From positions 1 through 61,560 of the forward strand of contig JBLHMP010000011.1 in the NCBI GenBank assembly GCA_047623555.1: a stretch of 61,560 nucleotides of DNA. Reading direction: 5' to 3'. Source of the stretch: NORP181 sp047623555. GTDB taxonomy: Bacteria > Pseudomonadota > Alphaproteobacteria > Rhodobacterales > Rhodobacteraceae. Below are positions 33,439 through 41,830 of the stretch, piece after piece; position 1 is the stretch's first letter; each line of letters starts with the position of its first letter. The translations under genes were made by a program, and so were the position numbers. The notes below the pieces were generated by a model that was not told the origin of the DNA, made no database searches, and saw only the letters and a program-made list of their open reading frames with translations.

Positions 33439-34314
33439 TTAGCGCAATTGTCCGATTGTGAACGTAGGGCTGGATTTTTCCTTTTTCAGATAGTCACTTA
33501 GGGCATCCGGGTCAGGCTGATCGGTGGTTTTGGTTTCGGCTGCGGCCAATCCACCTGAAATAAACAGAGAATCAATGTCCTCGCCCATGGCGCCGTCGAT
33601 ATCAGTATGCACGCCGTCGCCAATGGCCAGAATGTTGTTGTCGGGCACATAATGGTCCAACTCGGTCAACCGCCGCCGCGCCAGATCATAGATCGGCGGA
33701 TGTGGCTTGCCGAAATACAGGCTCTCGCCGCCCATTTCTGTGTACAGGCCCGCCAACGCCCCGGCACACCATTCGCGCACGTCGCCCCGGTCCACGACGA
33801 TGTCTGGATTGGCGCAGAGCAGTTTCATGCCCTTCTGTTTGGCATAAAGAAACTGTGGCCGGTTCACGTCAGGGTCGGCCATTGCATCGACCGGACCACA
33901 GCAAACGATGCCTTCGGCCTGATCCAGCGGAACCCGGGTGATGGTGATCGGGTTGTCGATCACCGACAGCGGATCGAAAAACGCATCGTCGCGGTCGGGC
34001 TCTCCCATGAACCAGACTTTTTGGCCGACAGCGCCGCGAAACATCGCCGATCGCGCGCTGTCGCCGGATGTGGCAATGGTGTCCCATGCGTCATCGGGCA
34101 CGCCAAAGATTTTTAGTTGCTCGATCACCCCGGCACAGGGTTTGGGTGAGTTGGTTACCAAAACCACAGTGCCGCCGCGGGCGCGATAGGCCTGCAGGGC
34201 GGCAACTGCGTCGGGCATTGCCTTGACGCCATCATGTACGCAACCCCAAAGGTCGACGAACAGGGCCTGATAGCGGTCAGATACGTCGCTGAGGGCGGAG
34301 ATGATTTGGGTCAT
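33439..34314 (-). CDS. HAD-superfamily hydrolase, class IIA (NagD-like, TIGR01459 type)
   Basis: A 291-residue haloacid-dehalogenase-fold phosphatase. Motif I reads LFVDLWGCVHDG, where the usual second Asp is replaced by Gly-Cys context as in this subgroup (DxWGxxHDG); motif II VTNSPKP; motif III Lys in YFGKPHPPIYD; motif IV IGDGVHTDIDGA. All are in place, so it should be an active Mg-dependent phosphatase with an unknown sugar or nucleotide substrate. It is one of a run of same-strand genes; ppaC ends 26 bases upstream of its start. Confidence 0.87.
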   Translation of the reverse strand: MTQIISALSDVSDRYQALFVDLWGCVHDGVKAMPDAVAALQAYRARGGTVVLVTNSPKPCAGVIEQLKIFGVPDDAWDTIATSGDSARSAMFRGAVGQKVWFMGEPDRDDAFFDPLSVIDNPITITRVPLDQAEGIVCCGPVDAMADPDVNRPQFLYAKQKGMKLLCANPDIVVDRGDVREWCAGALAGLYTEMGGESLYFGKPHPPIYDLARRRLTELDHYVPDNNILAIGDGVHTDIDGAMGEDIDSLFISGGLAAAETKTTDQPDPDALSDYLKKEKSSPTFTIGQLR

Positions 34315-34339
34315 GGGAACCTCGGGTTAGGTGGTGATC

Positions 34340-35260
34340 TTAGGCTTTGAGAACCGGCATGATTTGCTTTTTGCGGCTGACAACACCGGGCAACACAACG
34401 GTGTCGCCGGTTGCTTCTATCCCAAAGGATTTGGACGCAACAGTTTTGACCAGATCATTTGGCACCAAAAGCGTTGCTTGGGCGTTCAGGATGTCGACGA
34501 CAAACAACAGCACCTGATCAACGCCATCTTCTGAGGCGACGGTGGTCATTGTGTCCATCAGGCTGGCTTTGCGGTTCAATATGGTCGCAGGCGATGTCGT
34601 CTCAAGAACCGAAACGCGGAATTTGGTGCCATCCACAGCGTATTCTTTGGAATCCATCCGCAGCAGTTCGGCGTCCGAGAACGACGAAACATCGGATTTG
34701 GCGGCGAACATCTCGGCGGCATAGGACGGGATGTCGATGCCCAGATCGGCGGCCAGACTCTCGGCGACGGCGCGATCATGGTCGGTTGTGGTCGGGCTGC
34801 GGAATTCCAGCGTGTCAGACAGGATGCAGGACAACGCCGCGCCTTTGATGGCTTTTGGCATTTTGGCAGCGTCTTCGCCCATCAGGTCGATCATGATGGT
34901 GGCGGTGCAGGCCAGCGGGCGGATGGTGATGTCGATGGGGCCTTTGGTGGTCAATCCCCCCACCAGCGCGTGGTGGTCGATAATCGCCAGAATGTCCGCG
35001 TCATTAATAGTCGCAGGCAATTCGGCAGGGTTGTTGGTGTCCACAATAACCACGGGCGTTCCGGCGTCTACACCGTCAATGATTGCCGGTTTGTCCAGCG
35101 ACCAGCGGGTCAGCATAAATGCGGCTTCTGTGTTGGGTTCACCTAGCAACGCAGGGGTTGCGGGCGTGCCTTTGATCTCATTCAGGTACCAGGACCAGAT
35201 GATCGGCGATCCGGTAGAATCGGTGTCTGGGGATTTGTGGCCAAATACTTGGATTGTCAT
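34340..35260 (-). CDS. ppaC: Manganese-dependent inorganic pyrophosphatase (family II)
   Basis: A 306-residue DHH-family enzyme that hydrolyses pyrophosphate. Metal and phosphate ligands are all visible: GHKSPDTDS (about residues 8-16), VDTNNP, DHHALVGG, and SDTLEFRSPTTT; the C-terminal DHHA2 domain is complete and ends RKKQIMPVLKA. The start is ATG 35260 (MTIQVFGHKSPDTDS); 22 upstream codons are not family-like. Family II enzymes are only patchily present in alphaproteobacteria. Upstream HAD and downstream TraB-like genes have the same orientation. Confidence 0.93.
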   Translation of the reverse strand: MTIQVFGHKSPDTDSTGSPIIWSWYLNEIKGTPATPALLGEPNTEAAFMLTRWSLDKPAIIDGVDAGTPVVIVDTNNPAELPATINDADILAIIDHHALVGGLTTKGPIDITIRPLACTATIMIDLMGEDAAKMPKAIKGAALSCILSDTLEFRSPTTTDHDRAVAESLAADLGIDIPSYAAEMFAAKSDVSSFSDAELLRMDSKEYAVDGTKFRVSVLETTSPATILNRKASLMDTMTTVASEDGVDQVLLFVVDILNAQATLLVPNDLVKTVASKSFGIEATGDTVVLPGVVSRKKQIMPVLKA

Positions 35261-35320
35261 AATAGTGTCCTGTGAAATGCGATGATTTTGCCGCGTTATA
35301 AAAGCGTAGGCGGCCGTTGT

Positions 35321-35349
35321 CACCACCCGGAATCATTTCGGGGGTGGTG
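35321..35349. other. Hairpin in the ppaC/TraB-like spacer
   Basis: CACCACCC (35321-35328) and GGGTGGTG (35342-35349), a perfect 8-bp inverted repeat with a 13-base centre. No T run, so a terminator is doubtful. Confidence 0.4.
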
Positions 35350-35397
35350 GTCCGCCATGCAGAGAGGACATGACAGGGTTAAAACCCAGGGCAAGGA

Positions 35398-36381
35398 TCA
35401 GAAAACCGCTCGCTGCATTTTGTATCCGGCGTTGTGCAGCAGGTTCAGGATTCCGTCACGTCCGGGCAAATGCGCCGCGCCAACCGCCACGATCAGCAAA
35501 TCGCCCTTGGTGCGACGAATGATAGGCATCCAGTTCTTGTTGCGCTGCGCCAACAGGCCATTCTGGTAGCGTTGCCATAATCGTGTCCGGTTGGCCCTTG
35601 GTCCCGGGAAATCGCGTTCAAAGCGCCATTTCTCAAGGATCATCGCCTCGGCCATGGCTTCGTCAAAATAGGCCTCGCGGGTGGTGACAAAGGCATGCTC
35701 GTTGCTGTCGGGTTCAATCAGGTCAAACTGCAGCAGGCTGATCTGATCGTTCAACGGTTGCTGGCTAAGCGATTTGATTGCTGTTTCCACAGTTTCCAGC
35801 GACCCAACCGGAATGCGTTTGCGTTGGGCCTGCTTTTCGATGCGATTGTCCAGACCGTTTGAGGCAAACATGCCGGTGGGGCCGCAGGTCGACCCGGTCA
35901 ACAACATCGACAAGAGCCAGGGTTGTAGTTTCACCAGTTCGGCGATGTTCAACCGACGGGCATCGGCGGCCTGGATCAGGCTTTGCCAGGCGGTGTCGGA
36001 CATCCGGTCCTGAGCATTTGGCCCCTTTGGCAGAAAAAACAGCGATTTGTGGTCTTCGAAGGTTGTCCAAAACCGGTCTGTCTCGCGGGTGCTGACCTCA
36101 AACAGGATCGCATCGGCCCGCGCAATCACCGGTTTCAGATTGCGCATGACCCTGTTTAGACGCGAGTCGTTGATGTGCATGGTACCAACGATATGGACGG
36201 TCTGGCCGTTGCGTGTCGCGATCCAGTGATTGCCCTGAGCAAACGGAATTTTTGCGGCGTCACGGTGCAGTTGTGCGCTCTGGCTTGCGGTCAGATGCGG
36301 GCGGATGTCGATGCCTTGGCATCTGGCATGGGCGGTCACGGCTGTGAGACAGAACAGCAGTATCAGAAAGGTGCGAAGCAT
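35398..36381 (-). CDS. TraB/GumN-family secreted protein
   Basis: A 327-residue protein with an N-terminal signal peptide (MLRTFLILLFCLTAVTAHA). The TraB/GumN (TIKI-like) fold is shown by the HIVGTMHINDSR stretch with the GTxH metal motif, the ARADAILFEVS region and the closing LIVAVGAAHLPGRDGIL. TIKI-type relatives are metalloproteases; bacterial members have little known function. The start is ATG 36381; the frame runs 56 codons further but through the upstream control region. A decayed copy of the same gene with its upstream sequence lies directly upstream (36540-36955). Confidence 0.85.
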   Translation of the reverse strand: MLRTFLILLFCLTAVTAHARCQGIDIRPHLTASQSAQLHRDAAKIPFAQGNHWIATRNGQTVHIVGTMHINDSRLNRVMRNLKPVIARADAILFEVSTRETDRFWTTFEDHKSLFFLPKGPNAQDRMSDTAWQSLIQAADARRLNIAELVKLQPWLLSMLLTGSTCGPTGMFASNGLDNRIEKQAQRKRIPVGSLETVETAIKSLSQQPLNDQISLLQFDLIEPDSNEHAFVTTREAYFDEAMAEAMILEKWRFERDFPGPRANRTRLWQRYQNGLLAQRNKNWMPIIRRTKGDLLIVAVGAAHLPGRDGILNLLHNAGYKMQRAVF

Positions 36382-36539
36382 AGTCTGTCCTGCAAATTTA
36401 TGGGTCTCGTTGAATCTAAGTAGCTTGGAGCGCGCCGACAAGGCGAAAAGCTGGCGGGATCGTGTGGAACGCTGATCTATTATAGTGACGGTCAGCCGCG
36501 CGAACAGGAACATGAAATGTGCGAAACGGCAATTTATGA

Positions 36540-36955
36540 CCCGATACATAGCTCATCTCGAGCGTTTCGATTGCGCCATCCATAGTCTCTAGCGACCCGA
36601 TAGGAATACGTTTGCGGTGGGCCTGCTTTTCTATGCAGGTGTCCCGACCGTTTCTGGCAAATCTGCCCTGAGGCCCACAGGCGGATCCTGTCAATTGAGT
36701 GGACAGGACCCTGGGTCTAAATTTGGCGATTTCGTTTATGTTCCACCCTCTGCGGTTGGCGACGGCGACTATGGTCTGATTGCCGAGTGTCGCAATCCAG
36801 TGGTTGCCTTGATTGAACGGAACTTTGCCAACTTCGCGTTGCAGCGTTGCGCTGGCTGGCAGCCAGTCGCAGGCGAATGTCACTACCGTAACAACCGGCA
36901 TGGGCAGACATTGACGTTAGGCAGAACCGCAGTATCAGAAAGGGTGCGAAGCATG
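36540..36955 (-). pseudogene. Decayed tandem copy of the TraB/GumN gene
   Basis: The sequence begins with the same ATGCTTCGCACC as its neighbour, but one extra C after codon 4 shifts the frame; the signal peptide is readable in the next frame (FLILRFCLTSMSAHAGC). A two-base loss near the start of the mature part shifts it again to QREVGKVPFNQGNHWIATLGNQT. About 85 codons containing the GTMH motif are then missing, and it resumes NINEIAKFRPRVLSTQLTGS, then CIEKQAHRKRIPIGSLETMD before similarity stops at about 36545. The 3' third is deleted. The upstream ~45 bases also match those of the intact gene (36409-36452 versus 36975-37018), so the unit was duplicated with its promoter. Confidence 0.85.
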
Positions 36956-37066
36956 GTCTTTTGAGGGCTATATAGAAACTAAGTAGCTTGGCACGTGCGG
37001 CAAGGCGAAAAGGCTGGTGGTGGTTGACAAAATATTGATAATCGCCCCTGCAGTCAGGAATGCCAA

Positions 37067-37714
37067 ATGCTTGAAACAAAACTTTACGGCCCAATAAAAA
37101 CGCATCTTGAGGCACTTGGCTATGAGGTCAAAGCCGAGGTCGGCGCAGCTGATGTTGTGGCCTGCCGCCCCGGCGACGATCCGCTGATTGTTGAGCTAAA
37201 GACCGGGTTCTCGCTAACCCTGTTGCAACAGGCGGTGGCCCGGCAGGCGATTTCCGATTGCGTCTATGTGGCGGTGCCACGCTGGTCTGGTAAGTCCGGC
37301 TGGCGCGCGTTCAAGGGCAATATCGGGTTGTGCAAACGGCTGGGCATTGGCGTGATGTCGGTGCGCGTTAAGGACGGGCAGGTGCAGGTTCATGCCGATC
37401 CGGGCGTTTTTCAGCCGCGTAAATCGAAACGTCGCAAAGGCGCGTTGCTGCGCGAATTCAGCCAGCGCGATGGCGATCCCAATCTGGGCGGAACGCGCGG
37501 CAGCGTGGTGACCGCCTATCGTCAGGGCATGGTGAAATGCGCCAGCTATCTGGACGACCACGGCCCCAGCAAAGGCGCGGCTGTGTCCAAGGCAACGGGC
37601 GTGACCAAGGCAACCCTGATGATGGCCAACAACCACTATGGCTGGTTCATCCGGGTGAGCACCGGAATCTATGAACTGACTGAGGTCGGGCGCGCCGCTT
37701 TGGAAACTGAATAA
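37067..37714 (+). CDS. DUF2161 protein, PD-(D/E)XK nuclease-like
   Basis: A 215-residue protein of the DUF2161 family. The first ~110 residues show a PD-(D/E)XK nuclease-like core: Asp29 in GAADVVACRPG and Glu43-x-Lys45 in LIVELKTGFS. The C-terminal ~70 residues look like a winged-helix (GAAVSKATGVTKATLMMANNHYG-type, quoted in part). A DNA-binding or nuclease function is therefore reasonable but not shown. It starts at ATG 37067 after the TraB pseudogene and is convergent with the SDR gene, ten bases between stops. No partner gene suggests a restriction or defence cassette. Confidence 0.78.
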   Translation: MLETKLYGPIKTHLEALGYEVKAEVGAADVVACRPGDDPLIVELKTGFSLTLLQQAVARQAISDCVYVAVPRWSGKSGWRAFKGNIGLCKRLGIGVMSVRVKDGQVQVHADPGVFQPRKSKRRKGALLREFSQRDGDPNLGGTRGSVVTAYRQGMVKCASYLDDHGPSKGAAVSKATGVTKATLMMANNHYGWFIRVSTGIYELTEVGRAALETE

Positions 37715-37723
37715 GGCTGCGGA

Positions 37724-38548
37724 TTATATGCCAAACGGTACGCCGCCGGACACGGGCAGGGTGATGCCGGTGACATAGGCCGCGGCGGGGCTTGCCAGAT
37801 AGGCAACCGCGGCGGCAACCTCTTCGGGCTCCCCGGCGCGCCGGACCGCAACATGTGCATATCTTTGCTGCTTCATGTCTTCGATGGACTGGCCATTATA
37901 TTGCGCCAGCCGGGCGTTGGTAGCGGCGTGCATGTCGGTGTTGATGTAACCGGGACAAACCGCATTGCACAAAATGCCATCCTCGCCAAATTCAGCGGCG
38001 ATTGTTTTGGTTAGCCCGATCAGCCCGTGTTTCATCGTTGTATAGGCGCCAAATCCGGGCTCTCCGCCAAGGCTTCCGGTTGAACCAATATTGATGATCC
38101 TGCCGCCACCAGCTGTGCGCATCGCCGGGATAACCGCCTGTGCCAACATCATCGGCCCCAATAGGTTAACCCGAAAACTCTGCTCCCATTGCGTCGGAGT
38201 GGTGGACAAGAATTTATCCGCTCCAGCCAGCGATCCAGCATTGCTTACCAGAATGTCGATGCGACCAATATCGCTAACAACCCGATCAATGGCCTGTTTG
38301 TCGGTTACATCCAGCGTCGTCGCCCGCGCGGTGCCACCCGCGTTTGTAATGTCCGCAACAAGCCCCTCTAACAGCGCAAATTTGTCATGTTGCGTTTCGC
38401 CGTCCGAGAAGCTGCCCGCGATATCAGTGACGACAACCATAGCCCCGTCTGCGGCAAGGCGCAGCGCAATGGCGCGACCAATGCCGCGTGGGGCAGACGC
38501 GCCGGTAACAAGGGCGGTTTGACCGCTTAGATGTGGGCTCTGGTTCAT
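37724..38548 (-). CDS. Short-chain dehydrogenase/reductase
   Basis: A 274-residue NAD(P)-dependent oxidoreductase of the classical SDR family. Cofactor motif TGASAPRGIGRAIA with two extra residues compared with TGxxxGIG; VSNAGSLAG; catalytic Ser in INIGSTGSLGG; Tyr-x3-Lys in YTTMKHG; PGYINTDM. The C-terminal VTGITLPVSGGVPFGI is typical for FabG-like members. The substrate is unknown. It follows the alpha/beta hydrolase gene by three bases, so the two form an operon. Confidence 0.88.
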   Translation of the reverse strand: MNQSPHLSGQTALVTGASAPRGIGRAIALRLAADGAMVVVTDIAGSFSDGETQHDKFALLEGLVADITNAGGTARATTLDVTDKQAIDRVVSDIGRIDILVSNAGSLAGADKFLSTTPTQWEQSFRVNLLGPMMLAQAVIPAMRTAGGGRIINIGSTGSLGGEPGFGAYTTMKHGLIGLTKTIAAEFGEDGILCNAVCPGYINTDMHAATNARLAQYNGQSIEDMKQQRYAHVAVRRAGEPEEVAAAVAYLASPAAAYVTGITLPVSGGVPFGI

Positions 38549-38551
38549 GGT

Positions 38552-39433
38552 TCAGCTCCGTCGTTTGATGAACTGGGCTACGATGTCGACAATCATTGGC
38601 GACAAAAGCGGCGTGATGACATGCCCCATCCCGCCAATGGCGTGGTATTCACTGTCCGCGATATGGGCGGCAATCTCAGCGCCGAGCTCTACCGGAATCA
38701 GCGCATCATCGACGCCGTGGATCACCAGACAGGGCAGGGTGACGTTGCGCAAACCGGCGCGGCGGTCCGGCGCGTGAATGATAGACAGGGCCTGTCGGTT
38801 GATGCCGTCGGCCTCAGCCCCCCGGCCATAGGCCCGCGCCGCCTCTGTGCGCAAATAGGCTTCGGATACCGGGTATCCGGGGCTACCAAAGGCGGCAAAG
38901 CCTGCCAAATGACTGTCCTGATATTGCACGGCTGTTTCAGGATATACCAAAATGCGCGACAGCAACGCCGCCCCTGCGGACCCCTGCATCAAAGGCTGGC
39001 AACTGGTCATGACAATGGTTGCCGACAAGAGCCGGTCAGCGTGTTCAATGGCCAGCGTTTGCAGGATCGCGCCGCCCATCGAAATACCAAAACAATGCGC
39101 GCGCGGGATGTTCATCGTGTCCATCAGACCAACAACATCGCGTGCCATATCGTCTATCGAGTAGGGGAACGGGATGTCATCACCGGCCTCAACCATCGCC
39201 AAAATTGCGTCTGCATCCCCCGGCACACCCTCGCATGGGCAGCGTTGCGACAATCCGACGTCGCGGTTGTCAAAGGTTATCACCCGAAACCCGGCGTTTA
39301 CAAATCCGGCAATGAACTCTTTGGGCCAATGAATCAGCTGCGTTCCCAATCCCCTGATCAGAATCAAGGGTATCGCGTTAGCTTTGCCGTGGTCTTCGAC
39401 TTCTAGGGAGATCCCGTTTGCCTGAATTTGCAT
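38552..39433 (-). CDS. Alpha/beta hydrolase
   Basis: A 293-residue alpha/beta hydrolase with ILIRGLGTQLIHWP (oxyanion region), the nucleophile elbow FGISMGGA (Ser about residue 112), an Asp in HGVDDALIPVE and the His in GGMGHVITP. It resembles esterases or C-C bond hydrolases of the DmpD/RsbQ sort; the substrate is unknown. The start is ATG 39433 (MQIQANGISLEVED). First of two genes with the SDR, divergent from groESL. Confidence 0.85.
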   Translation of the reverse strand: MQIQANGISLEVEDHGKANAIPLILIRGLGTQLIHWPKEFIAGFVNAGFRVITFDNRDVGLSQRCPCEGVPGDADAILAMVEAGDDIPFPYSIDDMARDVVGLMDTMNIPRAHCFGISMGGAILQTLAIEHADRLLSATIVMTSCQPLMQGSAGAALLSRILVYPETAVQYQDSHLAGFAAFGSPGYPVSEAYLRTEAARAYGRGAEADGINRQALSIIHAPDRRAGLRNVTLPCLVIHGVDDALIPVELGAEIAAHIADSEYHAIGGMGHVITPLLSPMIVDIVAQFIKRRS

Positions 39434-39500
39434 GCCGCGTCGCCTTTTGCCAAAATCATCGTTATGTCCACCGATTGCACAAAAGCAATCCGCGCTCAAT

Positions 39501-39532
39501 TTCCAATTTCCCTAAATATCCCCGCCGGAGGC
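39501..39532 (-). repeat. 32-nt intergenic repeat, copy 1 (inverted relative to copy 2)
   Basis: Exact reverse complement of 41797-41828. The core is CCTCCGGCGGGGATATTTA. I recall this GC-rich palindromic core followed by ATATTT as common between genes in Rhodobacterales. Confidence 0.7.
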
Positions 39533-39572
39533 GCCCTTTACCAAATATCCGATAAAATCCATTGCATCCCAG

Positions 39573-39601
39573 TTGACACCTCATCCAGCCAACCCTAACT
39601 A
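39573..39601 (+). promoter_or_regulatory. Sigma-70-type promoter of groESL
   Basis: TTGACA (39573-39578), 17-base spacer, TAACTA (39596-39601); transcription should start just at the edge of the CIRCE element. Confidence 0.6.
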
Positions 39602-39608
39602 AGCGTTG

Positions 39609-39635
39609 TTAGCACTCGACCTAGGTGAGTGATAA
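39609..39635. promoter_or_regulatory. CIRCE element (HrcA operator)
   Basis: TTAGCACTC, nine-base centre, GAGTGATAA: matches the CIRCE consensus TTAGCACTC-N9-GAGTGCTAA with one change. It lies immediately after the groESL promoter, so the HrcA repressor would block transcription until heat stress. Confidence 0.93.
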
Positions 39636-39694
39636 CAGTCCGGCCAACTGCCGGGTTTTGATATAGAAACGTATACTTTTAAGGAGCTGCTACG

Positions 39695-39982
39695 ATGGCA
39701 CTTATACCGCTTCATGACCGGGTGCTTGTGCGCCGCACGGAAAGCGAAGAAAAAACCTCTGGTGGATTGATTATCCCTGAGAACGCTAAAGAAAAACCGG
39801 CCGAAGGCCAAGTTGTTTCCGTTGGCGCAGGCGCGCGCGACGAAGATGGCGAACGCGTCGCAATGGACGTCAAAGTCGGCGACACAATTCTGTTCGGCAA
39901 ATGGTCCGGCACAGAAGTCACCGTTGATGGCGAAGAGCTACTGATGATGAAAGAAAGCGACATCATGGGGATCATCGAGTAA
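39695..39982 (+). CDS. groES: Co-chaperonin GroES
   Basis: A 95-residue Hsp10 that caps the GroEL ring. IPLHDRVLVRR near the start, the mobile loop (EEKTSGGLIIPE, about 24-35) and the closing KESDIMGIIE are standard. AAGGAG precedes the ATG at 39695. Under the CIRCE promoter, 89 bases ahead of groEL. Confidence 0.97.
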   Translation: MALIPLHDRVLVRRTESEEKTSGGLIIPENAKEKPAEGQVVSVGAGARDEDGERVAMDVKVGDTILFGKWSGTEVTVDGEELLMMKESDIMGIIE

Positions 39983-40071
39983 GCCAACCGGCTGCTCTGA
40001 TCCGGGTGCGCAAAATGCACACCCTACCAATGAAGTTCTGACATTTCATACGAATTTTAGGAGAAGAAAAT

Positions 40072-41712
40072 ATGGCTGCTAAAGACGTCAGATTTGACAC
40101 CGATGCCCGTAACCGGATGCTGCGTGGCGTAAATATTCTCGCCGATGCGGTTAAGGTTACACTCGGCCCCAAGGGCCGCAACGTGATCATCGACAAATCC
40201 TTTGGCGCACCGCGCATCACCAAAGACGGTGTAACGGTTGCCAAAGAAATCGAACTGGAAGACAAGTTCGAAAATATGGGCGCGCAGATGGTCAAAGAAG
40301 TGGCCAGCCGCACCAATGATGAGGCCGGCGACGGCACCACCACAGCGACTGTTCTGGCTCAGGCGATCGTCAGCGAAGGCCTCAAGCGCGTTGCTGCCGG
40401 CATGAACCCGATGGATCTGAAGCGCGGCATCGACCTGGCAACTTCCAAAGTTGTTGCTGCGATCAAAGCAGCCTCGCGCGAAGTCAAAGACAGCGACGAA
40501 GTTGCCCAGGTTGGCACCATCTCCGCCAACGGCGAAGCAGATATCGGTCGTCAGATCGCGGATGCTATGCAAAAAGTCGGTAACGAAGGCGTTATCACTG
40601 TTGAAGAGAACAAAGGTCTGGAAACAGAAACCGAAGTTGTCGAAGGCATGCAGTTTGACCGTGGTTACCTGAGCCCATACTTTGTCACCAACGCTGACAA
40701 GATGACTGTTGAGCTCGAGGATTGTCTGATCCTTCTGCACGAAAAGAAACTGTCGTCCTTGCAGCCAATGGTTCCGCTGCTTGAGACAGTTATCCAGTCG
40801 ACCAAACCTTTGCTGATCATCTCAGAAGATGTTGAAGGCGAAGCACTGGCCACTCTGGTTGTCAACAAACTGCGTGGCGGTCTGAAAATTGCGGCTGTTA
40901 AGGCCCCTGGTTTCGGCGATCGTCGCAAAGCCATGTTGCAAGACCTCGCAATCCTGACCGGTGGTCAAGTGATCAGCGAAGAACTGGGCATGAAGCTTGA
41001 GTCGGTTACAATGGATATGCTTGGTTCCGCCAAGAAGATTCAGATCACCAAAGACGACACCACAATCGTGGACGGCGCCGGTGAAAAAGCTGAGATCGAA
41101 GCACGGGTCACACAGATCCGTCAGCAGATCGAAGAAACCACTTCCGATTATGACCGTGAAAAACTGCAGGAACGTGTTGCCAAACTGGCAGGCGGTGTTG
41201 CTGTTATTCGTGTTGGCGGCATGACCGAAACCGAAGTGAAAGAGCGCAAAGACCGTGTTGATGATGCTCTGAACGCAACCCGCGCAGCCGTCCAAGAGGG
41301 CGTTGTTGTTGGGGGTGGTGTTGCTTTGGTTCAAGCTGGAAAATCCCTGATCGGTCTGACCGGTGCCAATGACGACCAGACAGCTGGTATCGCCATCATT
41401 ATCAAAGCCATCGAAGCGCCTCTGCGTCAGATTGCTGAGAACGCTGGTGTTGACGGTGCGGTTGTTGCGGCCAAAATCCGCGAGAGCGACGATGTTACGT
41501 TTGGCTTTAACGCCCAGACAGAAACCTATGGCGATCTGTTCGCCGATGGTGTTCTGGACCCGGCCAAAGTTGTGCGGACTGCTCTTGAAGATGCGGCCTC
41601 GATTGCTGGTCTGTTGATCACAACCGAAGCAATGATTGCTGATGCACCTTCGAAAGACTCTGGCGGCGGCGGCGGCATGCCTGACATGGGCGGCATGGGC
41701 GGCATGATGTAA
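40072..41712 (+). CDS. groEL: Chaperonin GroEL
   Basis: A 546-residue Hsp60. It has KDVRFDTDARNRMLRGVNIL, the ATP-binding NDEAGDGTTTATVLAQ, the apical domain and the signature AAVQEGVVVGGG; the C-terminal GGM tail (GGMPDMGGMGGMM) is complete. TAGGAGAAG precedes the ATG. It forms the folding chamber with GroES. One copy in the window; many roseobacters have more than one elsewhere. Ends with a strong terminator 26 bases downstream. Confidence 0.98.
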   Translation: MAAKDVRFDTDARNRMLRGVNILADAVKVTLGPKGRNVIIDKSFGAPRITKDGVTVAKEIELEDKFENMGAQMVKEVASRTNDEAGDGTTTATVLAQAIVSEGLKRVAAGMNPMDLKRGIDLATSKVVAAIKAASREVKDSDEVAQVGTISANGEADIGRQIADAMQKVGNEGVITVEENKGLETETEVVEGMQFDRGYLSPYFVTNADKMTVELEDCLILLHEKKLSSLQPMVPLLETVIQSTKPLLIISEDVEGEALATLVVNKLRGGLKIAAVKAPGFGDRRKAMLQDLAILTGGQVISEELGMKLESVTMDMLGSAKKIQITKDDTTIVDGAGEKAEIEARVTQIRQQIEETTSDYDREKLQERVAKLAGGVAVIRVGGMTETEVKERKDRVDDALNATRAAVQEGVVVGGGVALVQAGKSLIGLTGANDDQTAGIAIIIKAIEAPLRQIAENAGVDGAVVAAKIRESDDVTFGFNAQTETYGDLFADGVLDPAKVVRTALEDAASIAGLLITTEAMIADAPSKDSGGGGGMPDMGGMGGMM

Positions 41713-41737
41713 GCCACAGGCCTACATTGTAGAATTG

Positions 41738-41766
41738 AAAAGGGGGGCCGGTTGGCTCCCCTTTTT
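41738..41766 (+). terminator. Rho-independent terminator of groESL
   Basis: AAAAGGGG-G-GCC, loop GGTT, GGC-T-CCCCTTTT and a further T: an 11- to 12-bp stem. Confidence 0.9.
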
Positions 41767-41796
41767 GCATTGTTGTGTTGGTGGTTGGTGCCGGAT

Positions 41797-41828
41797 GCCT
41801 CCGGCGGGGATATTTAGGGAAATTGGAA
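41797..41828 (+). repeat. 32-nt intergenic repeat, copy 2
   Basis: Identical over 32 bases, in inverted orientation, to 39501-39532. It ends two bases before the stop of the GST gene. The two copies bracket the groESL operon. Confidence 0.7.
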
Positions 41829-41830
41829 AG

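Noticed and set aside
37067..37714. Restriction enzyme of a defence island
   Set aside because: The PD-(D/E)XK-like core is plausible but no methyltransferase or other defence gene is near, and DUF2161 is a housekeeping-type family in this group.
40057..40740. 227-codon open frame antisense to groEL, and a similar one at 40822-41334
   Set aside because: Shadow of groEL in a high-bias gene; no ribosome-binding site or protein-like composition.
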